DNA of 64,000 nt from Turneriella sp942492915 (GCA_942492915.1 OW818662.1:1674001-1738000); one strand, 5' to 3'. Shown: positions 26,284 through 36,485, counted from the first letter of the stretch. Notes: a model not told the origin generated them from the letters alone. Numbers and translations are program-made.

Positions 26284-28758
26284 GTGTCCAAACGTTCAGC
26301 GGCAACCCGGTGCGGTTTTTCTGCCGCTGTACTCTTCTTATGTTTCGCGGCCTGCGGCGGTCTGTTTGCGCAAAACAGTGCCGGGGCAATTGAAATTATC
26401 AGGGCGTCAGAGGCCGAATACGTCACAGTCGGCGAAGGCGACGAAGGCATCTTTATATTGCGCGGTGGCATCATCGTCAGATCGGGCACGGCCTACCTGC
26501 GCGCTGAAACGGTGAAAATCAACACGCGCACGGGCGAAATATTCGGTGAGGGCAAGGTCTCGTTCGAATCTGGTGAAAACCGGCTCTCGGGCGAAAAATT
26601 CTATTACGACAACAAACACAATGCTGGTGTCGTCTACTCGTCGCGCGCCTCAGCTGATCCCTTTTTTCTATCGGGCAGCGTCATCAAACAGATCGAATCG
26701 AACCGGTATATCGCGCGTGACGCTTTTTTCACGACCTGCGATGAGAAATACCCGCATTACTATTTTAAGGCCAAGAAGCTCTGGCTCTACAAGAACAACG
26801 AGATCGCGGCCATTTCGGCAATCTATTACGTCGGGCAGACGCCGGTTTTCTATTGGCCGCTCATGCTGCAGTCTGACACGGGCACGGGCATCGTGACGCA
26901 ATACGGCAACAACATCACACGCGGCCACTTTCTGCAGAACACCTGGAATTTTTCGAACCCGAAAGCGGCGAGCAGCATCTGGCTGCCGCGACAGGGCAAG
27001 CTGATGTTCGACTGGTACGAAAAGACCGGATATCTTTTCGGTACGATTTTGCGCCGCGATGATCCAGATCTGAAATACACATTTGATCTGGCGATTTCTA
27101 ACTTCAAGGCACGACGCACAACGACAGACAGTACGGGCACCACCGTAGTTACCAATCAGGTACTGCAGCCTGACGGCAGTTATGGTACCAGCGAATATTT
27201 CTGGTATAAGGTGCGGGCAGATGCAAAAGGCAATCTGCACCGGTCGCTGAAAGACGACTCGGTCACGTCTGCGTACGTGCGTTTCGAGCACTACAAACAC
27301 CGCAACTTCGAACTGGAATTCGGCGAGCGCTACGAACCCGACATGACGCTGACCGCCATCTACCGGCCGCGCTTTACGCAGCAAAGTCTGCAGACAAACT
27401 TTTTGAACTGGGAAACCGGCATATCGCACACGAGCAAAGACACTCAGATCTCGTTGCGAGCCGCCAGGCAGCTCGTATGGTACCAGGCTTCTCCTGACTC
27501 GAATTCTAAGTATGCCCCGGTCTACGACCTGACCCCCGAGCTGATGCTCACGCACCGCAACTTTCTGGTGCGCGGCGGTGACGGCTTTTTCAAGGGTATC
27601 ATGAACCGTATACAGCTCAATACGCAGTTCAGCCGTTATTACCGCGACATCGATTCTGTACCCGTGAAGGCCTTCTTGCGTAACGATGCATTCGATCAGG
27701 TGAGTTTCTATTTTGCCTTTCTGCCATGGATAAACTTCGTGCCGTCAGCGGGCCTCGGTGTGCAATATAACTATACCGATCTCGACGACGCGCTGCTGCA
27801 ACGTGAGATGGCGCGACAAACCTATGGCTACCTGTTCACCAACAACACGCTGCGCGTCGGTTACCCATTTCTGTACGCTCAGGGTATACACATTCGGCGC
27901 TACTCGTTTGCCGACCAGGGACAAGACCTGACGTTCAATCATGACCGCGCGCATGCGGTCACGGCGTCGGTGGTTTCTGACCTGAACCCGTACGCACTGA
28001 TTTCAGTCGCCGCAACGCGCGATCTGCGGCCCTACCCGAATGCGCTCAAAGAGCAAGAACGCTGGTCAGACCTGCTCGCGCGCACGCAGGCGGATTACGA
28101 CTTTATCCGGGGTTTTACGGTGAATCTTTACGGGCTCAACCAGCGCAAGTATAACCACTTCAATGGCATCGGTATTCTCGACAGCGCCGCCTATTCGATA
28201 CAATTCGACACTATGAATACCAACGATTTTCAGTTTTATTACCGTCTCGGCGGTTACCGGCTGCCGCTCATGCGCGAGCTGACACTTTTCAAGATTACGT
28301 CAACCTACCGGCATAACTTTATCAATGTCGCCGAATCGAACCTGCGTCTTGGCTTCGAAACCGATGTGCAGTTGCACGATTACTGGCGCCTGCGTTTCGC
28401 GCTCAACTCGATCGCCGACCAGTTTGAGCGCTACCAATCGGTCAACCCCGCGCACGTACCGTTTTTTGACGATCTGCTCAAATCACTGAATCCTTTCGAC
28501 CCCAACGCGCGCAGCAACCGCATTCTGAATATGGAGAGTTTTTTCGCGAGCATCGAACACGATTTACACAAATGGTTACTGAGGGTCACTTTTGCCTCAC
28601 AGCGGCGCACCATCTACACGGGCACCTTCAGCCGCGACCGCACCAGTTTTCTCGAGCAAACGGTTTACCTGAGCTTCACGCTCAAAGACCTCGGTGGGCT
28701 GGGCCTGCCTTACACAGAGGTCTACCGCTATAACCCGACTGACGCGGGCATCAGGTAA
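26284..28758 (+). CDS. LptD-like outer-membrane protein
   Basis: An 824-residue exported protein resembling the OstA/LptD family, which inserts LPS into the outer leaflet. A signal peptide (about 1-29, ending in GLFAQ) is followed by an N-terminal OstA jellyroll-like region (about 35-140; repeats of the IFGEGKVSFESGENRLSGEKFYYD type). Next is a long beta-barrel part rich in aromatic alternating strands, including the family's VFYWPLMLQ segment. Only one conserved cysteine pair is hinted (FTTCDEK), so the disulphide pattern of E. coli LptD is not obvious. The start is GTG at 26284. It is convergent with nadC and overlaps it by 8 bases. Confidence 0.85.
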   Translation: MSKRSAATRCGFSAAVLFLCFAACGGLFAQNSAGAIEIIRASEAEYVTVGEGDEGIFILRGGIIVRSGTAYLRAETVKINTRTGEIFGEGKVSFESGENRLSGEKFYYDNKHNAGVVYSSRASADPFFLSGSVIKQIESNRYIARDAFFTTCDEKYPHYYFKAKKLWLYKNNEIAAISAIYYVGQTPVFYWPLMLQSDTGTGIVTQYGNNITRGHFLQNTWNFSNPKAASSIWLPRQGKLMFDWYEKTGYLFGTILRRDDPDLKYTFDLAISNFKARRTTTDSTGTTVVTNQVLQPDGSYGTSEYFWYKVRADAKGNLHRSLKDDSVTSAYVRFEHYKHRNFELEFGERYEPDMTLTAIYRPRFTQQSLQTNFLNWETGISHTSKDTQISLRAARQLVWYQASPDSNSKYAPVYDLTPELMLTHRNFLVRGGDGFFKGIMNRIQLNTQFSRYYRDIDSVPVKAFLRNDAFDQVSFYFAFLPWINFVPSAGLGVQYNYTDLDDALLQREMARQTYGYLFTNNTLRVGYPFLYAQGIHIRRYSFADQGQDLTFNHDRAHAVTASVVSDLNPYALISVAATRDLRPYPNALKEQERWSDLLARTQADYDFIRGFTVNLYGLNQRKYNHFNGIGILDSAAYSIQFDTMNTNDFQFYYRLGGYRLPLMRELTLFKITSTYRHNFINVAESNLRLGFETDVQLHDYWRLRFALNSIADQFERYQSVNPAHVPFFDDLLKSLNPFDPNARSNRILNMESFFASIEHDLHKWLLRVTFASQRRTIYTGTFSRDRTSFLEQTVYLSFTLKDLGGLGLPYTEVYRYNPTDAGIR

Positions 28759-30400
28759 GAATTTCCAGACTGAAATCAGGTGGTTGAATGACGTTGGTAA
28801 TCGAGCCGAGGCTCACATAGTCGACGCCCGTGTCTTTGAGGCGTGACAGATTTTCGAGACTGAAACCGCCTGATGCTTCTGCGGTAATTTTGGTGCCCTG
28901 AAGGCGGTTCACTTCTTTAACGATGCGCATGGCTTCGGCCATGGTGGCATTATCCATATTATCGAGCAATACCATTTCGGGCTTTAAGGGCAGTGCCTCG
29001 CGCAATTGCGCCAGAGTATCGACTTCGATTTCAAGAGGAGTAAACGGGGCATGGCGTTTGAACGCCAGAATTGCCGCAGTCACCGACCCCGCCTGCGCAA
29101 TGTGATTATCTTTGATGAGCCCCATCTCTGCAAGGTCATGCCGGTGATTCAGCCCACCACCCCTGATGACAGAATATTTCGACACCGCGCGCAGCATGGG
29201 AACCGTCTTGCGGGTATCGAGCACGCGTACGTGGTATTCCGCTGCCAGCGCAGAAACCTTTCGGGTGCGGGTCGTTATACTGCTCATGAAGGCGAGAAAA
29301 TTCAGGGCAACACGCTCGGCCCTGAGCACGGCGCGTATATCGCCGGCAAATGAAAACACCGTCTGCCCGGCCTGCAGCTCATCGCCGTCGGCTGCAGTTG
29401 CGTCAAAGGTCATGCCCTGGTCAAAATACCGAAAGGTGTGCATCGCAACGTTCACTCCGCACAAAACGCAGTTCTCTTTGACGAAGATACGCCCGCGAGC
29501 CTGCGTACCCGAAGGAAAAATTGCCTGCGTTGTGATGTCTGCCGAAGCCTTATCTTCTGCGAGTGCGTTGCGCACTACGCGGGCAATTTCGGTCTCACTG
29601 AGTTCGGGAATCGACGACGCATACACCGGTCGGTCTGATTCGCGGTATTGTTGCGGCGCGATTTCAAAACCTTTGGCTGACACCTGGCTCGTGTAGTACT
29701 GGACGATTGCCAGATCGTTTTGCGTGAAAAACTGCAGTATTTCGCCTTCAGCTTCGGCTGGTCGGCCTTCACGAATCAGCCTGATGAGCATGCGGTAAAC
29801 CGCCACTGCATTCTGCATATTCCAGAAGTTCTTGTTGTACGCGAGCACCGAGTCGAGGTAGTCGCGCCTGATTCTGTTGAGTACGAACCTTGCGGTGGTA
29901 AAACGCGACAAATTGGCGATTTGCAGAAAAAATTCGAACTCGGTTTCATGAAAACTGACCCAGTCCCACGAATTATTTTCGCTCAAATACTGCAGCTCAT
30001 CGAGCAGATCGTCGATGGCGCGCGTCTGTTTGCGGGCTGCAAACTGCGGCTTCCAGTTTTCCGCCGCTTTATAGATAATTGCAGCGGTAAAAAAGCGGCG
30101 CATCTCAAGAAATTCAGCGAGCAGATCGGGGTGCACGGGTTTTTCTGCCGATATGCCGTTTTCAAAAGCTGTGCGAATTGCCCGCAGATTTTCGGTCGCA
30201 ACAACGCGCAGCGTCACCAGCGCAGGTATGAGGCTCCAGCCGATGTGGCGTTCTTTTGCACGATCGCGTACGTAGTTGACGACCTGCCGAAAAAGCTGCG
30301 TTCCTGTCTGCTGTATCGTAGCATCGGGTTTACTCTTGCGCCGCCTTAATCCGGCAAACAGCGGCAGAATGCGACCTTTGCGTTTCGGTTCGTCTGCCAT
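28751..30400 (-). CDS. nadC: Nicotinate-nucleotide pyrophosphorylase with a large unknown N-terminal domain
   Basis: The C-terminal half (about residues 265-549) is a complete NadC, converting quinolinate and PRPP to nicotinate mononucleotide. It has ALAEDKASADITT, the RVLDTRKT motif, RGGGLNHRHDL, KDNHI, EIEVD, LLDNM, ASGG and VDYVSLGS. In front lie about 265 residues of helical, basic-to-neutral sequence with no recognisable domain or membrane segment. NadC is normally about 280 residues, so this is twice the usual size. An ATG at 30430 is also in frame; 30400 begins one base after the ttcA stop and is preferred. Together with nadA in this window it supplies NAD. Confidence 0.92.
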   Translation of the reverse strand: MADEPKRKGRILPLFAGLRRRKSKPDATIQQTGTQLFRQVVNYVRDRAKERHIGWSLIPALVTLRVVATENLRAIRTAFENGISAEKPVHPDLLAEFLEMRRFFTAAIIYKAAENWKPQFAARKQTRAIDDLLDELQYLSENNSWDWVSFHETEFEFFLQIANLSRFTTARFVLNRIRRDYLDSVLAYNKNFWNMQNAVAVYRMLIRLIREGRPAEAEGEILQFFTQNDLAIVQYYTSQVSAKGFEIAPQQYRESDRPVYASSIPELSETEIARVVRNALAEDKASADITTQAIFPSGTQARGRIFVKENCVLCGVNVAMHTFRYFDQGMTFDATAADGDELQAGQTVFSFAGDIRAVLRAERVALNFLAFMSSITTRTRKVSALAAEYHVRVLDTRKTVPMLRAVSKYSVIRGGGLNHRHDLAEMGLIKDNHIAQAGSVTAAILAFKRHAPFTPLEIEVDTLAQLREALPLKPEMVLLDNMDNATMAEAMRIVKEVNRLQGTKITAEASGGFSLENLSRLKDTGVDYVSLGSITNVIQPPDFSLEILT

Positions 30401-30401
30401 G

Positions 30402-31250
30402 TTATTCGGCCCGGGCTTCGTTCTCTTCAATGCGCGTGACAGAATTGTCCCACAGATGCGACGGTTTGATATTAGCCATCGCGCGCTTCGCTGAATGGAT
30501 CAGATTCGGGTTACGGCGGCTCTCATCTGCGAGCAGCGCCTTGATACGCGCGCGCTGCAGACCTTCCTGATTGTTGCACAGGTTACACGGCAGAATCGGA
30601 AAATTCAGGGTTCTGGCGAGCGCTTCAAGTTCGGTTTCGGCGACGCGCAGCAACGGGCGTATCACGGTATTGCGTCCGTCGTCGCTGATAAGTTTCGGCG
30701 GCATCGCTGCCAGTTTGCCGCTGTAAAAGAGATTCAGCATCAGAGTCTCAAGAGCATCGTTTGCGTGGTGCCCCAGCGCAATTTTGGTAGCACCGAGCCG
30801 CTCGGCTTCGTCGTAGAGTATACCCCGGCGCAGACGCGAGCAGAGCGCGCAGAAGGTCTGCCCTGCGGGAATTTTTTCCGTCACAACGGAATACGTGTCG
30901 CGCTGGCCGAGAATGTATTCGACGCCGATTTCGTCATAGTACGCCGTCAGCGAGGTCGCATCAAATCCCGGTTGTTTTTGGTCGAGCGTATAGGCAAAAA
31001 CCGAAAAATCGACAGGCGCTTTCGCCTGCAGATCGAGTAGAATATGCAGCAGCGCATGCGAGTCTTTGCCGCCCGAAACGGCTACCATGACGCGGTCACC
31101 CTCGCGAATGAGATCGTATTCGGCGATCAGGCTGCCGACTTCATGCAGAATATTCTTGTATTCTTTGCGGAATTCGCCTGGAATTTTTCGCAGGCGGATC
31201 TCTTTTTGTGCCGCGAGTACCGGCTCAGACAGCATTGCCGGTTGCAGCAC
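30402..31250 (-). CDS. ttcA: TtcA-like tRNA 2-thiocytidine synthetase
   Basis: A 282-residue PP-loop ATPase that thiolates cytidine 32 of tRNA. The PP-loop SGGKDSHALL lies near residue 60. The CALCSRLRRG block near 130 and ILPCNLCNNQEGLQRARI near 223 carry the two CxxC pairs that bind the Fe-S cluster. ATKIALGHHANDALETLMLN and MPPKLISDDG follow the E. coli TtcA pattern closely. A second in-frame ATG five codons on is also possible. It overlaps the upstream membrane-protein gene by about 26 bases and abuts nadC, forming a minus-strand run. Confidence 0.93.
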   Translation of the reverse strand: MLQPAMLSEPVLAAQKEIRLRKIPGEFRKEYKNILHEVGSLIAEYDLIREGDRVMVAVSGGKDSHALLHILLDLQAKAPVDFSVFAYTLDQKQPGFDATSLTAYYDEIGVEYILGQRDTYSVVTEKIPAGQTFCALCSRLRRGILYDEAERLGATKIALGHHANDALETLMLNLFYSGKLAAMPPKLISDDGRNTVIRPLLRVAETELEALARTLNFPILPCNLCNNQEGLQRARIKALLADESRRNPNLIHSAKRAMANIKPSHLWDNSVTRIEENEARAE

Positions 31251-31641
31251 GAAGTTGGTCTCTGAGTTTCTGAACCGGTCGCAGAATCACCAGCTGGCCA
31301 GAGCGCCAGCCGAGATACTGCCGCAGCGTCACGTAAAGGTAGCCCGCTGCCAAAAAGGAGCGCGCTATACCCAGCACGAGCGGCCATTGACTGAAAAACA
31401 GCGTATCCACAGCCTGTACTGCCGTTAAAGAAACTGCGTAGGCGAGAAAAAACAGCAGCGATTGAAATCCGCATTCGAAAGCCTGCTCACCCGGAGCGTA
31501 CCGCGTCAGACCGACAACAAAGCCAAGCAGCGTCGGTCCTGCGATAATAAACTTCACCACCCCAGGCCAGACGGATTTTTCAAAGCGCTGAAACGCCGCG
31601 CTCTTTTGTAATCGGACTTTGACAGACTTCAGAAACTTCAT
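31225..31641 (-). CDS. Small membrane protein, unknown function
   Basis: A 138-residue protein with a basic N-terminus (about 1-25) and probably three membrane helices, around residues 30-45, 60-78 and 85-105. It ends in a positively charged tail. No family is recognised. Its end overlaps the start of ttcA by 26 bases on the same strand, and an ankyrin-repeat gene lies just upstream (4 bases), suggesting co-transcription. It may be an integral inner-membrane protein with a cytosolic C-terminus. Confidence 0.7.
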   Translation of the reverse strand: MKFLKSVKVRLQKSAAFQRFEKSVWPGVVKFIIAGPTLLGFVVGLTRYAPGEQAFECGFQSLLFFLAYAVSLTAVQAVDTLFFSQWPLVLGIARSFLAAGYLYVTLRQYLGWRSGQLVILRPVQKLRDQLRAATGNAV

Positions 31642-31644
31642 CTG

Positions 31645-32535
31645 CTATTTTTCGAGGTATACCGAGTCACCCTTGTCTGGGCCCGATTTTGCGGCGGTCG
31701 CCTTAATCTTGGAGTGCAACGTTTCTTTCACAATGGCCTTGATGTCGCCCGAACCTGTCTTGATGATGAGCTTCGCCCCGCGTTTGGCATTCTTGATACC
31801 AGCACCGGTGATTTCAAGTTTTTTACCATCAGCCTTGAATACTTTGCCGATGAGCGTGCCTTTCGCGCCTTTATCCGGTGCGCTCAGCAGCGCTATGGTG
31901 CGTTTAAATTCTTCAGCGCGATACCCGGCGTTTGCCGCCTGGCCTTCTGTTGCAAGCGCGAGCGCATTTTTCTGCGACGAGGTTACGGCAGCCTTGTCTG
32001 CGCCCGCAGAGAGAAGTGCCTTGACGGTTGCGTCGTGCCCTTGCTGCGCGGCGAGCATCAGCGCGGTAACGCCATTCTGATCGACCTCGCCAACCTTAGC
32101 GCCCTTCGACAAGAGGTATTTCGCGACGGCAGTTTGGCCGTGAAATGCAGCACGCATCAGCACGGTACGACCCATGCGCGTTCGCGCGTTCAGATCGGCT
32201 TTTTTCGACGCGAGGTATTGCAATACCGCGAGGTGACCGTTATCTGCAGCGGCCATTGCGGCTGTCCAGCCGCCAGACGTGCTGTAGTTCACATCGGCAC
32301 CCGCTTCGACGAGCGCACGTACTGATTTTAGAGTGCCGCGCGTTGAGGCGATACCGAGAAAATGTCCCGAATAATTGCCGCTGTTTGCTCCTGCCCCTGC
32401 CTTGATCGCCGCCTTAATTTCGGCCGGGTTGTCGTTATAGACCCCTTGCTCAAGCCGCTCTTGCGGTGACGGCGACTGCGCACTGAGCGCAAGGCCCGCC
32501 GCGAGAAAAGTTATAAGAACCAGTTTTTGAATCAT
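31645..32535 (-). CDS. Exported ankyrin-repeat protein
   Basis: A 296-residue protein with a signal peptide (about 1-19, ending in LSAQS). About five ankyrin repeats follow from residue 30 to 200, with the classic G-TAMxAAxxGHxxVLxxLxxxGAD pattern (for example NGVTALMLAAQQGHDATVKALLSAGAD). The last 80 residues are a Lys/Gly-rich beta-like region. It is probably periplasmic and acts by protein binding. A GGAGG ribosome site supports the ATG. It lies upstream of the small membrane protein and ttcA on the same strand. Confidence 0.85.
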   Translation of the reverse strand: MIQKLVLITFLAAGLALSAQSPSPQERLEQGVYNDNPAEIKAAIKAGAGANSGNYSGHFLGIASTRGTLKSVRALVEAGADVNYSTSGGWTAAMAAADNGHLAVLQYLASKKADLNARTRMGRTVLMRAAFHGQTAVAKYLLSKGAKVGEVDQNGVTALMLAAQQGHDATVKALLSAGADKAAVTSSQKNALALATEGQAANAGYRAEEFKRTIALLSAPDKGAKGTLIGKVFKADGKKLEITGAGIKNAKRGAKLIIKTGSGDIKAIVKETLHSKIKATAAKSGPDKGDSVYLEK

Positions 32536-32606
32536 GAAGCCTCCGAAAGAATCTGGTTCGCTCTAACGATCGCTGACAGGCGTTCAACCGCAATTCGATT
32601 TCGCCG

Positions 32607-33974
32607 CTATTGTCCGAAAAGGCGCTCAGATTCAGGCGTAACGGGTACTTCTTCTGCCAAAAAGGCTTTCTGCAATACGGTGGATGTATCCTGCGGGGGC
32701 GCGGCATCTGCCACCACGGGTTTTGGCGCCGCTGGGTTTACTGCGGCGGGCGCGGGCGTGACTGGCTGCGTGCTGGCAGTGGCAGGTGCTTTAGCCGACG
32801 CAACCGGGTCGTCAAAGACCTTGCCCGTCTCAATTGCGTGCTTCAGCCGTTCGATCTTTCCGACGAGTGCACTCACCGACGGTTCTTTGAGCTTATGCAC
32901 GAGATCGACCAGCGCGATCTCGAGCGCCATCTTGAGCTCGCTGCTTTTTGCCGACAGCATCTGGGAAAAATCCTGATTGAGCTTGAAAAGTTGCTGAAAC
33001 ACGCGAATGAGCGCATGCCTGTCCCAGGCGCGCGCGGCTTCTGCCACGAGTTCTGCCTCGTCCCTCGCGAGCGAGTGCACCTCGACCTTTTCGCTGACGA
33101 GCACAACGGTACGCAGGTATGCCAGCAAATCTTTCAGAAAGACGCGCAGGTTGGCGCCGCCCTGTGTGAGTTCGTGCACCGCATTCAAGAGCGAGTGCAA
33201 ATCTCCGGTTCTCAGGCCATGCACAAAGCGGCCATAAACTTCGACGGGCAGAATATCCAGAGATTCTCGCACCGCGGACAGCGTCAGCGCATCGCTGCCT
33301 GAAAAAGCGAGTGTCTGGTCGAGCAACGAAATTGCGTCGCGCAACGAACCTTCGCCCCGCTCAGCTATCGGCAGCAGCGCGTCGCGCTCAAAGGCGATCT
33401 GCTCTTTCTCAAGAATATGCGAAAGGCGCTCGGCGATTTCGCGTGCGTTGAACTTCTTGAAAGTAAATACCTGGCAGCGCGACGCAATCGTTTCGGGAAT
33501 TTTATGCAGCTCGGTCGTTGCCATAATAAAGACAACATGGTGTGGGGGTTCTTCAAGGGTTTTTAGCAGCGCATTAAACGATTCCGGGGTCAGCATGTGA
33601 ACCTCGTCGATAATGTAGACCTTATAGCGCGACTTCATCGGCGCAAAAACCGCCTGCGCGCGCAGCTCGCGAATGTTGTCGATACCCCGATTTGAGGCAG
33701 CATCGATTTCGATGACGTCGGTTGCTCTGCCTTCGGAAATCTCGACGCAGTGTTCGCAGACATTACAGATCTGCGACGTCGGCCCGTTCACGCAGTTCAG
33801 TGCTTTTGCCAGAATTCGCGCCATGGTCGTCTTACCGACGCCGCGCGCTCCGTGAAAGAGGTATGCCTGGCCGATCTTTCTGAACTCCAACGCATTTTTC
33901 AGGCTCTGCGAAGCCGCGAGCTGGCCGACAAGGTCTTCAAAGTCACGCGGGCGGTATTTGGTCGCAAGGCTCAT
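32607..33974 (-). CDS. dnaX: DNA polymerase III subunit gamma/tau
   Basis: The clamp-loader ATPase of the replisome. In 455 residues it shows Walker A GARGVGKTTMARILA near 45, the zinc-binding cysteines of CVNGPTSQICNVCEHC, IEIDAASNRGID, the DEVHMLTPESFNALLKTLEEPP Walker B block, and domain III up to about 360. A proline/alanine-rich linker and a short tail follow, so the long tau C-terminus seen in E. coli is absent. Its start overlaps the stop of the PBP1A gene by 4 bases on the same strand. Essential in bacteria. Confidence 0.95.
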   Translation of the reverse strand: MSLATKYRPRDFEDLVGQLAASQSLKNALEFRKIGQAYLFHGARGVGKTTMARILAKALNCVNGPTSQICNVCEHCVEISEGRATDVIEIDAASNRGIDNIRELRAQAVFAPMKSRYKVYIIDEVHMLTPESFNALLKTLEEPPHHVVFIMATTELHKIPETIASRCQVFTFKKFNAREIAERLSHILEKEQIAFERDALLPIAERGEGSLRDAISLLDQTLAFSGSDALTLSAVRESLDILPVEVYGRFVHGLRTGDLHSLLNAVHELTQGGANLRVFLKDLLAYLRTVVLVSEKVEVHSLARDEAELVAEAARAWDRHALIRVFQQLFKLNQDFSQMLSAKSSELKMALEIALVDLVHKLKEPSVSALVGKIERLKHAIETGKVFDDPVASAKAPATASTQPVTPAPAAVNPAAPKPVVADAAPPQDTSTVLQKAFLAEEVPVTPESERLFGQ

Positions 33975-36373
33975 TCGTCTTCACCTTCGAAAAAATCGGG
34001 GGCTTTGGTGGTATTCTTCTTTTCTGTTGTGACGGGAATCTGAATTTCTGTGTCGGCCGTTTCGCCGAGGTTGATGTTGTTGCCCGTTTCAGGGCCTGTG
34101 CCTTCGAGAAAGTACTCGCGGTACGTTTCCTGGCAGCCGTCGCGCGCCGGCAGACCATTGCTCAGGCAATACGTCACTTCGGTGAGTTCGGTGCTGCGCA
34201 GGTAAGGCTCATCGTCGGCGATCGCCTGCGAAACCCGGTTCTGAAAATTCGCCCAGATCGGCGCAGCGACTCCCGCACCTGCCTGGCCCGGCCCAAGCGA
34301 GAGGCTCGGTCGGTCATAACCCACCCAAACCGCAGAAGTGTAACGACGATTAAAACCCACAAACCAGGCATCTCGGTAACCGTTCGTGGTTCCGGTTTTT
34401 CCCGCGGCGTAGCCCTTGTAGCCAGTCTTGCGCACTGTATTACCAGTGCCCGAATTTACCGCCGTTTCGAGCAATGACCGCGTGATCATCGCCGCGCCGG
34501 GGCTGATCACCTGCAATTTTTTCTGTTGAGGAGTGAAATCTTTGACGAGTTTGGCGTTGCGATCGAAAACTTTCTTGAGCAGCACTGGTTCGATACCCTC
34601 GCCGCCACGGGGAAAATGCGAAAAGCCGCGCGCCATTCCGAGCGGCGACACTTCGTAACTACCGAGCGCGATCGAAAGGTTATACGGAATCTGTTGCGGC
34701 GTCACATAGAGTTCGCGCGCCAGTGTCGGTATAATGTTTCCGAGACCCACTTCGCGTGCGACCACGATACTGACCGTGTTGACCGAATAGCGCAGTGCAT
34801 CGCGCAGGGTGATAAATCCGCGAAAGCCTGACGAATAGTTCTCTGGCATCCAAAGATCACCCTGTTCGTCTATCGAAACGATCGGCGAATCAGGAAATTG
34901 TGTTGCCGCGGTGATTTTGCGCGTTTCGAGCGCCGCAGCGTATAATAGCGGCTTAAACGCCGAACCCGGCTGCCTTTCCATCTGTATCGCGCGGTTGATC
35001 TGGTTTTGCGTGCTGAATGGCAGACCGCCGACGACCGCCGTTACTTCGCCGGTCATATTGTCGATTTCAGCGAGCGCCCCCTGCACAGCCAGGTAGCGGT
35101 TGGCAAAGGGATTATCAGCCCGAAGCGTCACCAGCATCGAATCAAAGGCATCGTTGCCGCCAAAGCCCAGGTTCACGAGTTCAAGGGGATCGAGAAAATC
35201 TTCAAAAAAGCTCATGTGTAGTTCGTACTGGTCGAATCTTTTTGCGGGGTTAAGCTCCGGCAGGTTCAGTGCGATCTGCGAGAGCGACAGCAGCGGCGCG
35301 TACTCACGCGAAAGCTCAAGCTGTTTTGAAAAGAAATAGTTACGGGAAATCACATTCTGTTGCCTGAGCCCGCGCCACAGAGCTTCCTGAGCGGCCTTTT
35401 GGTGGTCGAGGTCGAGCCCCGTATGGATTTTTAATCCTTCATTATACAGTGCCTGTTTGCCAAATTCTTTTTCGAGAATGGGTCTCACGTATTCAGAAAA
35501 ATACGGGGCATGATCAACCCGACGCCCGAAAGCCGTTTCTGTCGGTGAAATGTTGAGCGCAGAATAGTACGCGACGGCTTCAGCATCCGCTTTTTGCGCT
35601 GCGGCGACATCAATGAAGCCCAGATCGATCATCTTCATCAACGCGTGCTGCAGGCGCGCGCGCGAAAGGTGCGGGTTTCTGAGCGGCGAATAACGGTTCG
35701 GAGAGCTCGGCAAAGTCGCCAGAATCGCCGACTGTGCCACACTGATCTTGCTGACAGGCATTTCAAAATAGAACTGCGAAGCTGCTTCGACGCCGTAGTT
35801 GCCGTGACCGAAATATATCTGGTTTGAATATAGATGCAGAATCTTGTCTTTTGCGTAAATGGCATCAATAATAAGCGCCAGGGCGGCTTCTTTGATTTTG
35901 CGCGTGAACGTGCGCTTCTGGTCTGTGAGCACCACTTTCGCGAGCTGCTGCGTAATCGTCGAGCCGCCCTGCTTGACCTGCCCCGCCTGCAGGTTGATCA
36001 GAAATGCGCGAAAAATACCTTGCGGCGAAATACCAATGTGGTCGTAGAAATGGTTGTCTTCCATGGCGATAAAAGCCTGGCGTAGATGAGCGGGTATGTC
36101 CTTTTCAGGGACAAGAATGCGCTGATCCTGAAAGAAGGTCGTGATCAGACGGTTTTTACGATCGTAAAGTTCGCTCGGCACCGAAGGGCGATACGAATCG
36201 AGCCTGAATGCCCGCCACGCCTGACTAAGTACCCCAAGGCTGAACAGCGCAATACAAAACGCAGCGATAACTAAAGGTACGAGACGCAAAGCATCGCCTG
36301 GGTTACGCACCTCATGAATTCGACCCGATAGACTGCATGCGAAGCGCGCATACGCTGAAATAATAGCCCGCAC
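33971..36373 (-). CDS. Class A penicillin-binding protein (PBP1A-like)
   Basis: An 800-residue bifunctional peptidoglycan synthase. One N-terminal membrane anchor (about 32-52) precedes a GT51 transglycosylase domain with the catalytic Glu in FIAMEDNHFYDHIGI and the TITQQLAK motif. A linker follows, then a transpeptidase with SxxK as GSAFKP, SxN as SVN and KTGTTNGYRD. A C-terminal acidic tail ends the protein. It polymerises and cross-links glycan in the periplasm. It lies upstream of dnaX with a 4-base overlap and divergent from the Hpt gene. The gene name (mrcA/ponA) is not fixed by sequence. Confidence 0.94.
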   Translation of the reverse strand: MRAIISAYARFACSLSGRIHEVRNPGDALRLVPLVIAAFCIALFSLGVLSQAWRAFRLDSYRPSVPSELYDRKNRLITTFFQDQRILVPEKDIPAHLRQAFIAMEDNHFYDHIGISPQGIFRAFLINLQAGQVKQGGSTITQQLAKVVLTDQKRTFTRKIKEAALALIIDAIYAKDKILHLYSNQIYFGHGNYGVEAASQFYFEMPVSKISVAQSAILATLPSSPNRYSPLRNPHLSRARLQHALMKMIDLGFIDVAAAQKADAEAVAYYSALNISPTETAFGRRVDHAPYFSEYVRPILEKEFGKQALYNEGLKIHTGLDLDHQKAAQEALWRGLRQQNVISRNYFFSKQLELSREYAPLLSLSQIALNLPELNPAKRFDQYELHMSFFEDFLDPLELVNLGFGGNDAFDSMLVTLRADNPFANRYLAVQGALAEIDNMTGEVTAVVGGLPFSTQNQINRAIQMERQPGSAFKPLLYAAALETRKITAATQFPDSPIVSIDEQGDLWMPENYSSGFRGFITLRDALRYSVNTVSIVVAREVGLGNIIPTLARELYVTPQQIPYNLSIALGSYEVSPLGMARGFSHFPRGGEGIEPVLLKKVFDRNAKLVKDFTPQQKKLQVISPGAAMITRSLLETAVNSGTGNTVRKTGYKGYAAGKTGTTNGYRDAWFVGFNRRYTSAVWVGYDRPSLSLGPGQAGAGVAAPIWANFQNRVSQAIADDEPYLRSTELTEVTYCLSNGLPARDGCQETYREYFLEGTGPETGNNINLGETADTEIQIPVTTEKKNTTKAPDFFEGEDE

Positions 36374-36485
36374 AGCAGGGCAGCGACGCGCCGTCAGACG
36401 CGCTGTAAACCGATATGCGTTTTTGTAGCGCGCTGCCGCTCACGAATGTTTTGACATGCCGTAAGCCGATACGAACGCAGCCAAT

